Assembly (NCBI RefSeq): GCF_900106565.1
Contig: NZ_FNNJ01000002.1
Span: 310,001-374,000 of the forward strand
Length of the DNA: 64,000 nt
Source: Lutibacter oricola
GTDB lineage: Bacteria; Bacteroidota; Bacteroidia; Flavobacteriales; Flavobacteriaceae
Direction: 5' to 3'
The notes beneath the pieces were generated by a model. It did not search any database. It saw nothing but the letters and a program-made list of their open reading frames with translations, and had not been told where the DNA came from. The position numbers and the translations under genes were made by a program. Shown one piece after another: positions 19,133-28,861 of this stretch. The first letter of the stretch is position 1; every line of letters begins with the position of its first letter.

Positions 19133-20605
19133 ATGAAATTAGCGAAATTATATTTAGCCTTAATAATAGGAGTTTTATTGCTTCCACAAGTTTCAAAGGC
19201 ACAAGAAAAGAAACCTAATCTAATTGTTATTCATACAGACGAACATAACTTTAGAACGTTAGGTTGTTACCGAGATCAGCTAACTGAAGACCAAGCATTT
19301 GTTTGGGGAAAAGGTGTTGAGGTAAAAACACCACATATTGATCGAATTGCAAACGAAGGTGCTATTTGTAATAATTACTATGCTTCATCACCTGTTTGTA
19401 CTCCATCAAGAGCTTCTTTAGTATCAGGAAATTATCCTATTAAAACAGCTTCATATAGAAATGATATTCCAATGAAGGATGAGGTTGTAACTTTTGCTGA
19501 AGTATTAAAGCAAGAAGGCTATGCAACTTCGTATTTAGGAAAATGGCATTTAGATGGTAAGGCAAAACCTGGTTTTGCTCCAAAAAGGAAATTTGGATTT
19601 ACAGATAATAAGTATATGTTTAATCGTGGACATTGGAAAGGTTTAGAAGATGATGAACACGGAAATCCAAAATTAGCTGGAGATTACAATGCTAAAAATT
19701 TCAAACAAAAAATTAATGTAAAAAATACCACAGCTGTAGATTTTACAACCGATTATTTAGCAACAAAAACAATTGAGATTTTAGAAAGAGATAAGAATAA
19801 ACCATTTTGTATTATGGTTTCTATTCCAGATCCTCACACGCCAAACACTGTTCGTCCACCTTACGACACAATGTATTCAAACCTACATTTCGAAAAACCT
19901 AAAACACTAAAAACGCCAGTTAGTGAAATGCCTAATTGGGCTGGTGCACAAGGAAAGAATTTTGTAAATGAATTAGAGCAAGACAAAATGCAACGTTATT
20001 TTGGAATGGTAAAATGTATTGATGATAATGTAGGTAGAATTCTAGATTTTTTAGATGAAAATAATTTAACTGAAAATACGATAGTTGTTTTTACATCAGA
20101 TCACGGAGATTTAATGGGCGAACATCACAAACATAACAAAGGAAACCCTTATGAAGCTTCAGCAAAAATTCCTTTTGTATTGCGTTACCCTAGAAAGGTA
20201 AAAGCAGGGAAAGTTATTAAAAAAGCATATACAACAACCGATTTTACACCTACAATTCTTGGGTTAATGGGAGCTCCAGAAATTAAAAATGTAGATGGAG
20301 TAAATGCTTCATCTGATTTCACTTCAAAAAAGAAAGAAATTATTGACGATAGAGTTACTTATATGACTTCATCACATCAAAAATGGATTGCTGCAGTTAC
20401 AAATAGATATAAGTTAGTATTGTCGCAAGAAGATAAACCTTGGTTGATAGATTTAGAAGTGAACCCTGATGAGGATATTAACTTTTACAATAATGCTAAA
20501 TACAAAAAAATAGCCAGTGAATTACAAGCTGAACTATTAAAACAAGCTAAAAAATACAACGATCCAGTTTTTACAAAAGGTAAAAATGAATTAATTTATA
20601 AATAA
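19133..20605 (+). CDS. Secreted family S1 sulfatase
   Basis: 490 residues with a signal peptide ending SKAQ. LIVIHTDEHNFRTLGCYRD opens an S1 sulfatase of the choline-sulfatase/iduronate-sulfatase-like branch; C89 in CTPSRASLVSGNYP is the formylglycine precursor. GKWHLDGK, IPDPHTPN and FTSDHGDLMGEHHKHNKG are typical of that branch. It is clearly different from paralogue set A, so it should handle a different sulfated position or sugar. The next gene begins 5 bp after its stop. Confidence 0.93.
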   Translation: MKLAKLYLALIIGVLLLPQVSKAQEKKPNLIVIHTDEHNFRTLGCYRDQLTEDQAFVWGKGVEVKTPHIDRIANEGAICNNYYASSPVCTPSRASLVSGNYPIKTASYRNDIPMKDEVVTFAEVLKQEGYATSYLGKWHLDGKAKPGFAPKRKFGFTDNKYMFNRGHWKGLEDDEHGNPKLAGDYNAKNFKQKINVKNTTAVDFTTDYLATKTIEILERDKNKPFCIMVSIPDPHTPNTVRPPYDTMYSNLHFEKPKTLKTPVSEMPNWAGAQGKNFVNELEQDKMQRYFGMVKCIDDNVGRILDFLDENNLTENTIVVFTSDHGDLMGEHHKHNKGNPYEASAKIPFVLRYPRKVKAGKVIKKAYTTTDFTPTILGLMGAPEIKNVDGVNASSDFTSKKKEIIDDRVTYMTSSHQKWIAAVTNRYKLVLSQEDKPWLIDLEVNPDEDINFYNNAKYKKIASELQAELLKQAKKYNDPVFTKGKNELIYK

Positions 20606-20610
20606 TTAAG

Positions 20611-23172
20611 ATGAATAAAATTACACCAATTATAATTACATTATTGTTGAGTTTTACAGTAAACGCTCAATTCAATAAAACGTATTTCAAGAAATTAAAT
20701 TCAAAGAGAGTTGAATCAACAGATTTGGTTGAATGGCGACAAGTTGGTCCGGGAATGTCCGGTTATTGCGAAGAGTTTTGGTGCCATCCAACCGATAAAA
20801 ATGTTATTATGATGTCGCCAGATATGTTTAACACTTACGGTTCTTGGGATGCCGGAAAAACTTGGAGTACGGTAAAAGATGCCGATGGAGAAGGAAAAGA
20901 TTTGGCTAGAGTACGTAAGTTTATGTTTTCGTACCAAAATCCTGCATTTGGATTTGCAATAACTGGTGGAGGAAAATTATACAAAACTCTTGATACTGGT
21001 AGAAGTTGGAAAGAAGTTCATACCTTTAAAGGTCGCCATTCTGAAATTACAGTAGATCCTTCAAACGATAAAAACTGGTATATAGGTCCTGGAGATTTCT
21101 GGAATGTAAAAAAAAGTTGGAGACATATAAATGGACAAGCAGGAAAAGTAAATAAAAATGCCATTTACAGAAGCACTGATAGTGGTAAAACTTGGCAAAA
21201 GTTTAAAGTTGGAGATTCTGAAAAAATAGATGTTGGTAGAATTGTAGTTGATCCAAACAATTCAAAAGTAATAATAACCATTACTAACCAAGGTGTTTTT
21301 AGAAGTACTGACAAAGGTAAAACTTGGAAACCAAGTGCCAAAGGATTGCAAGTTAATAGACCAAGAGATTTAGATGCTTACTTTGATAAAAACACAAAAG
21401 AATTCATTTTATATTTAGTTGATCAAACAGCTTTTGTAGGAAATGGTAAAACAATTACTTCAAAAGGAGGGGTTTATAAAAGTACCGATTCAGGTAAAAC
21501 TTGGGAAAGCATAACAGGAAATTTAGGTGTTGATTTAAAAGAAATTTCTACCAAAGCACTTCAAAATAGATATTGGAAATCTTTATCATATTGGTTTCAA
21601 ACAAGTGTGAAAGATGTTAGAACAAAATACCCTGAATTACCTACAAATGTTTTAGATATTTGGCATAGAATTCAAGTAAACCCAACCAATAAAAACGAAA
21701 TTTACTTATCGCATAACACAAAACACGACAAGGCTTTTTTAATGGGAGATGCTTGGAAATCTAAGGATGGTGGAAAAACTTGGATAGCTGTTGCTAGAAC
21801 AGGTTTATATTGGAAAAATAACAAAAACAAAGCGTATTGGGAATCTAGAAACAATCCAACAAACACAAACACAACTTTTGCTCATTTACAGCCTGAAATG
21901 GACAGAAGAGAGAATTCTTGGGGAAATAGATTTCTAGAATTAAGTGTAGATGGCACTGCATATATTTGTTTAGATCAACAAGTATTGGCTTCAAAAAATG
22001 GAGGTGAAACTTGGCAACAAATTGATGATAATGAAACTGCTCCAGGAAGTAAGCGTTGGGTAGGTCGTGGAGGTAGTAATTTACCTGGTAGATTTATGTT
22101 GTTAGAAACTGGAATTAAAGACAGGTATTTACTTACAAGTGGAGAACACGGTTTATGGCAAACTGCGCCATTAGGTAATTACCCTGAAAAAATGGAGGTT
22201 GCTGTTGAACAACTAGAAGGGCAAGTACATCACGGTGGAGCTCATTCCGCAGGTACGGTTGCGGTGCATCCAAACAACCCTGATATTATTTACTTTTTAT
22301 CGTATAGACAAAATCACAGAGGAAAACTTCGTAGATCAATTGATGGCGGTAAAACGTGGGAAAATATATCTACCATTTTTGCTGCAGATACTCCTGCTCA
22401 CGAGCGTTTGGTATTTTTAAATTCATTAATAATTGACCCAAACAACGCGAAAAACATGTATTTCTGTGCAACTAAAAAACCTATTTCACAAGTTGCTGGT
22501 CCATATGCTAAAAGTTTAACAAAAGGAGATTATGGTTTTTATAAATCTACAGATGAAGGTTATACTTGGAAATTAAGTATGAAAGGTTTTCATCCTAACG
22601 CAAGTATTAGACGAGTTGTAATGGACCCTAAAAATCCGGAAACTTTATACGCTGCAGTAAATGATGATAATGGAGGTCTTTTTATTTCAAAAGATAAAGG
22701 TGATTCGTGGAAAGAAGTTAAAATTTCTTCAGAAATAAAAAATGTGAATAATATTTTTATTGATAGGAATACACAGGATATGTTTATTTCAACAGGAAAT
22801 GAAAATGGAACTGATATTGGCGGTGGCGTATGGAAAAGCAAAAACAAAGGGAATTCTTGGGAACGAATTTTTAAACTTCCATACGTTTGGCAATGTGAAA
22901 CTTCACCAGTAAATTCAAATATAATAACTGTAAGTGCTCCATTAGCACATAGAGCAAAAGCAAAAAATGAAAAACTTAATTCAGGTGCCTATGTTTCAAT
23001 GGATAGTGGAAAAACGTGGAATAAAATCAACAAAGGTTTAGGTCAGCACGATAGAATTGTAGATTTAAAACCAGACCCATACAGAGAAGATGTTTTTTGG
23101 GCATCACAAAAAGGAAGTGGTTGGGCAATTGGCTATTTAAAAGGAACCAAAAAAGGTTGGTCTGAAAAATAA
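20611..23172 (+). CDS. Secreted BNR/sortilin-like beta-propeller protein
   Basis: 853 residues with a signal peptide ending VNAQ. Aspartate-box repeats of the type S-x-D-x-G-x-T-W recur through the whole chain, for example STDSGKTWQ, STDKGKTWK, SKDGGKTWI, SIDGGKTWE and SMDSGKTWN, about ten in all. This indicates one or two multi-bladed propellers of the BNR/VPS10 (sortilin-like) kind, also used by GH74 enzymes. No glycosidase active site can be assigned by eye. It could be a sugar-binding or accessory protein or an uncharacterised hydrolase or lyase. Its position between a sulfatase and an esterase, 5 and 12 bp away, ties it to glycan breakdown. Confidence 0.8.
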   Translation: MNKITPIIITLLLSFTVNAQFNKTYFKKLNSKRVESTDLVEWRQVGPGMSGYCEEFWCHPTDKNVIMMSPDMFNTYGSWDAGKTWSTVKDADGEGKDLARVRKFMFSYQNPAFGFAITGGGKLYKTLDTGRSWKEVHTFKGRHSEITVDPSNDKNWYIGPGDFWNVKKSWRHINGQAGKVNKNAIYRSTDSGKTWQKFKVGDSEKIDVGRIVVDPNNSKVIITITNQGVFRSTDKGKTWKPSAKGLQVNRPRDLDAYFDKNTKEFILYLVDQTAFVGNGKTITSKGGVYKSTDSGKTWESITGNLGVDLKEISTKALQNRYWKSLSYWFQTSVKDVRTKYPELPTNVLDIWHRIQVNPTNKNEIYLSHNTKHDKAFLMGDAWKSKDGGKTWIAVARTGLYWKNNKNKAYWESRNNPTNTNTTFAHLQPEMDRRENSWGNRFLELSVDGTAYICLDQQVLASKNGGETWQQIDDNETAPGSKRWVGRGGSNLPGRFMLLETGIKDRYLLTSGEHGLWQTAPLGNYPEKMEVAVEQLEGQVHHGGAHSAGTVAVHPNNPDIIYFLSYRQNHRGKLRRSIDGGKTWENISTIFAADTPAHERLVFLNSLIIDPNNAKNMYFCATKKPISQVAGPYAKSLTKGDYGFYKSTDEGYTWKLSMKGFHPNASIRRVVMDPKNPETLYAAVNDDNGGLFISKDKGDSWKEVKISSEIKNVNNIFIDRNTQDMFISTGNENGTDIGGGVWKSKNKGNSWERIFKLPYVWQCETSPVNSNIITVSAPLAHRAKAKNEKLNSGAYVSMDSGKTWNKINKGLGQHDRIVDLKPDPYREDVFWASQKGSGWAIGYLKGTKKGWSEK

Positions 23173-23184
23173 AAAATAGAAAAA

Positions 23185-24396
23185 ATGAAATCATTAGTTA
23201 CACTTTTAATCGGTTTGTTGTTGCTTACTTCAACAGAGATAAATGCCCAAAATAAATATAATTTAGACGTTTCTAAAACCGAAGAATTAAGAGTAAGAGA
23301 TGGCTTGCCAAACTTTTTTCAAAAATTAAAAGAAGGAAAAGATGTAAAAGTTGGATACATTGGAGGAAGTATTACCAATGGCGGAATGTGGAGAGCAAAA
23401 TCTATAGAATGGTTAAAAAGTGAATATCCAAAAGCAACTATTACGCAAGTAAATGCTGCAATTGGTGGAACTGGACCAGATTATGGTGCTTGTAGAATTC
23501 AAGACCATTTGTTACAACACAATCCAGATATGGTTTTTATAGAATATCGTGTAAATAATGGAGGCGTATATAAGGGCGCTGCTTTAGAAGGATTGATTCC
23601 TCAAATTTGGAAAAATAATCCAAATACTGAAATTTGTTTTGTTTATACAATTGCACATTGGATGCTAAATGAAATTAAAGAAGGAAAACAAACAAGTGCA
23701 GGAATTTATATGGAGCCTGTTGCAAATCATTATGGAATACCTTCTATAGAATTTGGATTGGAAGTTGTAAAACTTTTGAAGGAAGATAAATTGGTTTTCA
23801 AAAAAGGAGACAAACCAGCGGAAGGAAGAATCATTTTTAGTAAAGATGCTGTACATCCAATAGAAGCAGGTCATAATATTTATAGAGATGTTTTAGCAAG
23901 ATCTCTAAAATCTATGGAAAATCACGGAACACCTGGAGCTAATAAAATTCCAGAACCGTTGAATAATAACTCTTTTTCAAATGCATCAATGGTGCCAGTT
24001 TCCAAAGCTAAATTTAGTGCAAACTGGAAAAAAGCCAAGTTAACAGGCATTGATATAAATGACGATTTTACTGATAAAAATGGTGGTGAAAAAACCATTT
24101 TTAACGAAGCAATGAAAACTACTAAAATTGGTGAGTCTTTTGCATTTAAATGGGAAGGTTTTTTACTGGGTTTTACAGCTTTGCTAGATGCAAAAGGTGC
24201 TATTCAAGTAGAAGTAACTACCGATGGAGGAAAACCAAAATTAATTGATTTAAAATCTAGAAGTGGAAAACCACAAACCAAGTATACTTTTTTAAAAGAA
24301 GTAAAAAAAGGTGCGCATACAACAACTGTAAAACTTGTAAAATTAGCACCTGAAAAAGTATTGCAAATAGGCCAGTTTTTGGTTGTTAACGAATAG
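23185..24396 (+). CDS. Secreted SGNH/GDSL-family esterase
   Basis: 403 residues with a signal peptide ending NAQ. The block I motif is GGSITNG with S62 as likely nucleophile (GGS instead of the common GDS). A conserved Asn is in FIEYRVNNGG. D221 and H224 in DAVHPIEAGH form the usual D-x-x-H end of the triad. A C-terminal beta-domain of about 130 residues follows and may bind sugar. The expected role is removing acetyl or other acyl groups from the glycan. It works beside the second esterase gene, whose start lies 16 bp downstream. Confidence 0.85.
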   Translation: MKSLVTLLIGLLLLTSTEINAQNKYNLDVSKTEELRVRDGLPNFFQKLKEGKDVKVGYIGGSITNGGMWRAKSIEWLKSEYPKATITQVNAAIGGTGPDYGACRIQDHLLQHNPDMVFIEYRVNNGGVYKGAALEGLIPQIWKNNPNTEICFVYTIAHWMLNEIKEGKQTSAGIYMEPVANHYGIPSIEFGLEVVKLLKEDKLVFKKGDKPAEGRIIFSKDAVHPIEAGHNIYRDVLARSLKSMENHGTPGANKIPEPLNNNSFSNASMVPVSKAKFSANWKKAKLTGIDINDDFTDKNGGEKTIFNEAMKTTKIGESFAFKWEGFLLGFTALLDAKGAIQVEVTTDGGKPKLIDLKSRSGKPQTKYTFLKEVKKGAHTTTVKLVKLAPEKVLQIGQFLVVNE

Positions 24397-24412
24397 TTTA
24401 AAACAATATAAA

Positions 24413-25831
24413 ATGAACAAAATCACAAAGTTTTTATTTAGTTTTCTAGTAATTTGGATTGTTTTTTCACCTACAAATGCACAAACCAAATTAGCCAATA
24501 TTTTTAATAGTCATATGGTATTGCAACGCAATACTGAAGTACATATTTGGGGAAAAGATGCTCCAAATACAACCATAGAATTAGAAGCCAGTTGGGGAAA
24601 ACAAGCAAAAACTAAAACCAATTCAAAAGGAGTCTGGAAAACCACTATTAAAACAACAAATGCTGGTGGACCTTATACTTTAAAGGTTAATGGTTCTCAA
24701 AACATAGTATTAGAAGATATTTTATTGGGTGAAGTTTGGTTGTGTGGCGGACAATCTAATATGGCAATGAAACTTGAAGGAAATATAGGTCAACATATTG
24801 AGGGCAGTAACAGCGCAATTTTAAAAAGTACCAACTCACAACTACGATTTTTTACAGTTAAAAAAGCAGTAAGTGAAACTCCTTTAGATGAATGTGAAGG
24901 AACTTGGGAGGTTTCTAACCCTAAATCTGCTGCAAAATTTAGTGCTGTTGGTTATTTCTTCGGAAAAATGATTCAAGAATCATTAGGTGTTCCTGTTGGG
25001 TTAATTTCTAGTAATGTAGGTGCAACACCTGCCGAGGCTTGGACTTCAAAAGAAATATTAGATAGTGAATTTCCTAATTTTAAGAGCGATGCTCCAAAGA
25101 AAAGTGAAAACAGAACTCCTTCAGTTTTATTTAATGGAATGATAAATCCATTAATTCCATTTACAATTAAAGGTTCAATTTGGTATCAAGGTGAAGGAAA
25201 TAGATGGAATCCAGAACAATATTCACGGTTATTTCCTGCAATGATTAAAAATTGGCGAGCTAAATGGAAACAAGGAAATTTTCCGTTTTACTTTGTTCAG
25301 TTAGCACCATTTGGTAATAATATTGAAGGTTGGGTTGGCATTCAACAAGCGCAGTTAAAAACAATGCTTACTGTTCCCAAAACTGGAATGGCTGTAATTA
25401 ATGATATTGGTTATAAAACAAGAATTCATCCTCCAAAAAAGAGAGAAGTTGGTGAACGTTTAGCGTTGTGGGCATTGAAAAAAGATTATAATATTGAAGG
25501 AATTGTACATTCTGGTCCAATTTTTAAATCTATGAAAATAGAAGAAAGTAAAGCATTGATTAGTTTTAATGAAGCTCCCTTAGGAATAACTTCATTAGGA
25601 AAAGAACTTGCCAATTTTGAAATAGCAGGAACTGATGGCGTTTATCATACTGCAAATGCTAAAATTGTAGAGAAAGGTAAAACCTTGCAAGTTTGGAGTA
25701 ATAAAGTAACAAAACCCAAAAATGTTAGATATGGTTGGACTAGCTATATTGAAGCAAGTTTGTTTAATACCGCAGGTTTACCAGCTTCTGCATTTTGTAC
25801 TGAAAGTTGGGAAAATATCTTTAAAAAGTAA
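24413..25831 (+). CDS. Sialate-O-acetylesterase-like carbohydrate esterase
   Basis: The frame opens at 24383 inside the previous gene, but MNKITKFLFSFLVIW at 24413 begins a signal peptide ending TNAQ and is the better start (472 residues). ANIFNSHMVLQRN is the typical N-terminus of this family. S115 in GGQSNMAMK is the nucleophile, and WYQGEGN is the second conserved block. In bacterial polysaccharide loci such enzymes remove O-acetyl groups from sugars other than sialic acid. With the SGNH enzyme it suggests that the substrate is O-acylated as well as sulfated. Confidence 0.88.
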   Translation: MNKITKFLFSFLVIWIVFSPTNAQTKLANIFNSHMVLQRNTEVHIWGKDAPNTTIELEASWGKQAKTKTNSKGVWKTTIKTTNAGGPYTLKVNGSQNIVLEDILLGEVWLCGGQSNMAMKLEGNIGQHIEGSNSAILKSTNSQLRFFTVKKAVSETPLDECEGTWEVSNPKSAAKFSAVGYFFGKMIQESLGVPVGLISSNVGATPAEAWTSKEILDSEFPNFKSDAPKKSENRTPSVLFNGMINPLIPFTIKGSIWYQGEGNRWNPEQYSRLFPAMIKNWRAKWKQGNFPFYFVQLAPFGNNIEGWVGIQQAQLKTMLTVPKTGMAVINDIGYKTRIHPPKKREVGERLALWALKKDYNIEGIVHSGPIFKSMKIEESKALISFNEAPLGITSLGKELANFEIAGTDGVYHTANAKIVEKGKTLQVWSNKVTKPKNVRYGWTSYIEASLFNTAGLPASAFCTESWENIFKK

Positions 25832-25994
25832 CTAATTAACCATTACTACTATTTATTAGGACGTTTGGTTTCTTAATAAAAAGGAAAAAGAAGGATTTTT
25901 GTTAAGAAGAAATTTACATAAAAATTGTGTTTAGCATTAATAATTTTAAACATGATTTTTAAAGAACTTTCTAGACAACAATACATTAGTTATA

Positions 25995-28853
25995 ATGAAA
26001 CAAGGTATAAATATGCACAAAGGAATAAGTATAATCGTTTTTTTTATATGTTTTGGGTTTTCAAAACTGTATTCGCAAGAAATTCACGTGTATTCAACAG
26101 ATATTCCGTGGATGCAAGGCTCAATTACTGAAGATTCAGATAAAATATATTCTATTAATGAAGCTATTAATCAGGCTTCAAGTGGAGATGTAATTATTAT
26201 TCACGAAGGAATTTATCGTGAAAAAGTAGTTGTTAACAAAAATAATTTAACACTTAAAAATTATAATAGTGATTATGTACTGGTTACAGGAGCTGATAAA
26301 GTTTCGGGAACGTGGAATGATGCGACAGGAATGACTTCAGGAGTAAAAGTAATTGATATTTCGGGTATAAATATAGAAACAGATTACAGTCAATTGTTTT
26401 CAAATGGTAACATTCAAAAATTAGGACGTCATCCAAATAGAAATATTGAAGATATGATGGAAGTTATCCATTCCGAAGGTGGTTACGCGCCGTTAACCAA
26501 CGCTTCAAAACCTTCAGGAGCAACTGCTACAGGGCAAGTAACTTTTCAAGAAACAACCATTCCAGATGTAGATTTAACTGGAGGAATTGTAAGAGCAATG
26601 ACTGGGAAAATGCGTAATTATGTTTACGGTAATATTGTTTCAAATTCAGGAAATACAGTTTCATTTAAGGCTATAAACAGTAATACAGATTGGAAAAAAG
26701 ATAATGCTATTGCTTCAACAAGATTTAAATTTAGTTGGGGATATGTTTTGCATAAAAATTTGGTAGACACAAAAGGTGAATGGTTTATTGAAAACAACAA
26801 ATTGTATTATTTCCCTTCAAACGGAGGAAATATAAATGATTATAGAATTGAATTGCAAACACGTGAAAAAGTATTGCTATTAAATAATACAGAAGGAATT
26901 CAAGTTTCAGGTATTAATTTTGTTGCCGGAAATGTAGATTTTCAAGATGCCAATAATGCAGTTATTGAAGATTGTACATTTAGATATTTACATCCATTTT
27001 GGACTCCTAATGGTTATGGACAAAATGATACAGATCCGAAAGGAATTTATTTAGAAGATAGCTCAAATAATACGTTTAAAAATACTTATGTTGGTCATAG
27101 TTGGGGAAATATGGTTGCATTGCGCAGTGGAGCAAACAATTCTTTTGAAAACTGTACCATTGAAGATTTTGGGTGGGTAGGCGTATTTACTTCAGGAATT
27201 CATATAAATAAATCGAATAACACCAATATTAACAATTGTACGTTTGGTGATGCCGGAAGATTTCAAATTCGTGTTGATGGAGGAGATGCTAAAGTGAATA
27301 TTATGGATTCAGACTTTTATGGTGCAATGAAAATGGGTGAAGATGCTGGTCCAATTGAAGCAACAAGTACAGGTAGAATAGAATCTTTAGATTTAAAAGG
27401 CGGTGTAATTGCGTACAATAAAATTCACGATGTAAAAGGAATTCCGGTTTCTGATGGTAACTATAACAAGCAAAAAGTTACTGCGTTTTATATGGAAGAC
27501 ACTGAAAATTATACTGCACACCATAACTTAATTTACAATATAAAAGCCGATAATTATAACGGTTCAGTAGATATTACAAGACACGGTGAATTTTTATATT
27601 TAGGTCCTAGATATAACCCAATGGACAATCCTGTAAACTATTACAACAACACTATTTGGAACTACGATTTTTGTATTAGCATTTGGAATATTGAAATAGA
27701 TAATTGGGAAGCATTGGGGTTAGATTTTGATTCAGGACGTATAACAGATGGTCATTTTGCAAACAATATTTTTATGACCAATTCTGATTTTAAATTAAGT
27801 TATGTGCGTCAAATTTTATCAAGTACAGGAGGAAATCAAGGTTATGTTACCTTGAATCCAAGTCCAAGTTTAGAAACAACCGATTGGAATGAATTTACAA
27901 CACATTGTGCCAATTATAATTATCATTTTAATCCTGAAAATAATGTATTTATAAACCCTTCAGTAGCAAATTCAAACTTTGCTGATGTTGTAAACGGAGA
28001 TTTTAATTTAAGTAGTTCATCTTCAGCAATTGCAGCAGGAATAGAAATACCTGGAATTACAAGTTCATCAACACCAGATGCTGGAGCTTTAGAAGGTGGA
28101 AATAGAGTTTTAAATGCTGGGGCAAATTTAACCTTGCCTGATTTTTTAGAGAAAGAGTTTTCAATATTAAATGCAAAATTTTCAATTGCAATTACGTCAG
28201 AAACTTGTCCGGATGAAAACAATGGTACATTAGCAATTATACCTAATGTAGGTGCCAATTATCAAGTAAACTTCAATGGGAATATTTACGAATTTACGGA
28301 TGAAATTTCTTTTCAAGATTTAGCCCCAAATACCTATGAGATTTGTATAAATATTAACGGAGAAACAGAAGAACAATGTTTTGAGTTTAAAGTAGCTTCT
28401 GCAGAAGGATTATCGTCTAAAACAAGTATGTTTGGCAAGCAATTGGAGGTAAATATTACATCAGGAACAGCTCCTTTTAATGTTACAGTAAATAATATTC
28501 AAGTTTTAGAAACTAATTCTTCAAAATTTAATATTGGAGTAAACCAAGGAGATATTGTAAGTGTAAAAACCGCAAATGAATGTGAAGGTGAATTGTTAAA
28601 AACAATTGATTTTTATGGAAGTGTAAATCCTTCTCCAAACCCAACAATGGGAGAATTCAGAATTACATTACCTATAAATGAAGGCAATATTCCTATTGAA
28701 ATATACAATGTTCAAGGGCAATTAATTTCTTCAGAAATTTATACTGTAAATTCAGGAATAGTTCTGTTAAATTTAAATGAAAAGCCATCTGGAATTTATT
28801 TTGCCAGAATTAGAACCGACAAACCAATAAACTTTAAAATTGTTAAAAAATAA
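25995..28853 (+). CDS. Secreted right-handed beta-helix protein with T9SS tail
   Basis: 952 residues. A signal peptide ends near LYSQ; M7 at 26013 is an alternative start. Residues about 25-690 look like a right-handed parallel beta-helix with many NN turns, as in polysaccharide lyases and some glycosidases (GH141 is one possible family). Residues about 700-880 form a module starting FSIAITSETCPDENNG that also occurs in the LRR protein at 55121. The last 75 residues (PSPNPTMGEF... FKIVKK) are a type IX secretion sorting domain, so the protein is exported to the surface. No active site can be assigned. The 163 bp before it hold no clear feature. Confidence 0.8.
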   Translation: MKQGINMHKGISIIVFFICFGFSKLYSQEIHVYSTDIPWMQGSITEDSDKIYSINEAINQASSGDVIIIHEGIYREKVVVNKNNLTLKNYNSDYVLVTGADKVSGTWNDATGMTSGVKVIDISGINIETDYSQLFSNGNIQKLGRHPNRNIEDMMEVIHSEGGYAPLTNASKPSGATATGQVTFQETTIPDVDLTGGIVRAMTGKMRNYVYGNIVSNSGNTVSFKAINSNTDWKKDNAIASTRFKFSWGYVLHKNLVDTKGEWFIENNKLYYFPSNGGNINDYRIELQTREKVLLLNNTEGIQVSGINFVAGNVDFQDANNAVIEDCTFRYLHPFWTPNGYGQNDTDPKGIYLEDSSNNTFKNTYVGHSWGNMVALRSGANNSFENCTIEDFGWVGVFTSGIHINKSNNTNINNCTFGDAGRFQIRVDGGDAKVNIMDSDFYGAMKMGEDAGPIEATSTGRIESLDLKGGVIAYNKIHDVKGIPVSDGNYNKQKVTAFYMEDTENYTAHHNLIYNIKADNYNGSVDITRHGEFLYLGPRYNPMDNPVNYYNNTIWNYDFCISIWNIEIDNWEALGLDFDSGRITDGHFANNIFMTNSDFKLSYVRQILSSTGGNQGYVTLNPSPSLETTDWNEFTTHCANYNYHFNPENNVFINPSVANSNFADVVNGDFNLSSSSSAIAAGIEIPGITSSSTPDAGALEGGNRVLNAGANLTLPDFLEKEFSILNAKFSIAITSETCPDENNGTLAIIPNVGANYQVNFNGNIYEFTDEISFQDLAPNTYEICININGETEEQCFEFKVASAEGLSSKTSMFGKQLEVNITSGTAPFNVTVNNIQVLETNSSKFNIGVNQGDIVSVKTANECEGELLKTIDFYGSVNPSPNPTMGEFRITLPINEGNIPIEIYNVQGQLISSEIYTVNSGIVLLNLNEKPSGIYFARIRTDKPINFKIVKK

Positions 28854-28861
28854 ACCATTTT

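Noticed and set aside
22235..22420. Plus-strand ORF of 61 codons in the propeller gene
   Set aside because: It lies fully inside a well-supported gene in another frame with no start signal or domain.
25925..26131. Plus-strand ORF of 68 codons before the beta-helix gene
   Set aside because: It overlaps the signal-peptide coding region of the larger gene in another frame and has no recognisable domain.
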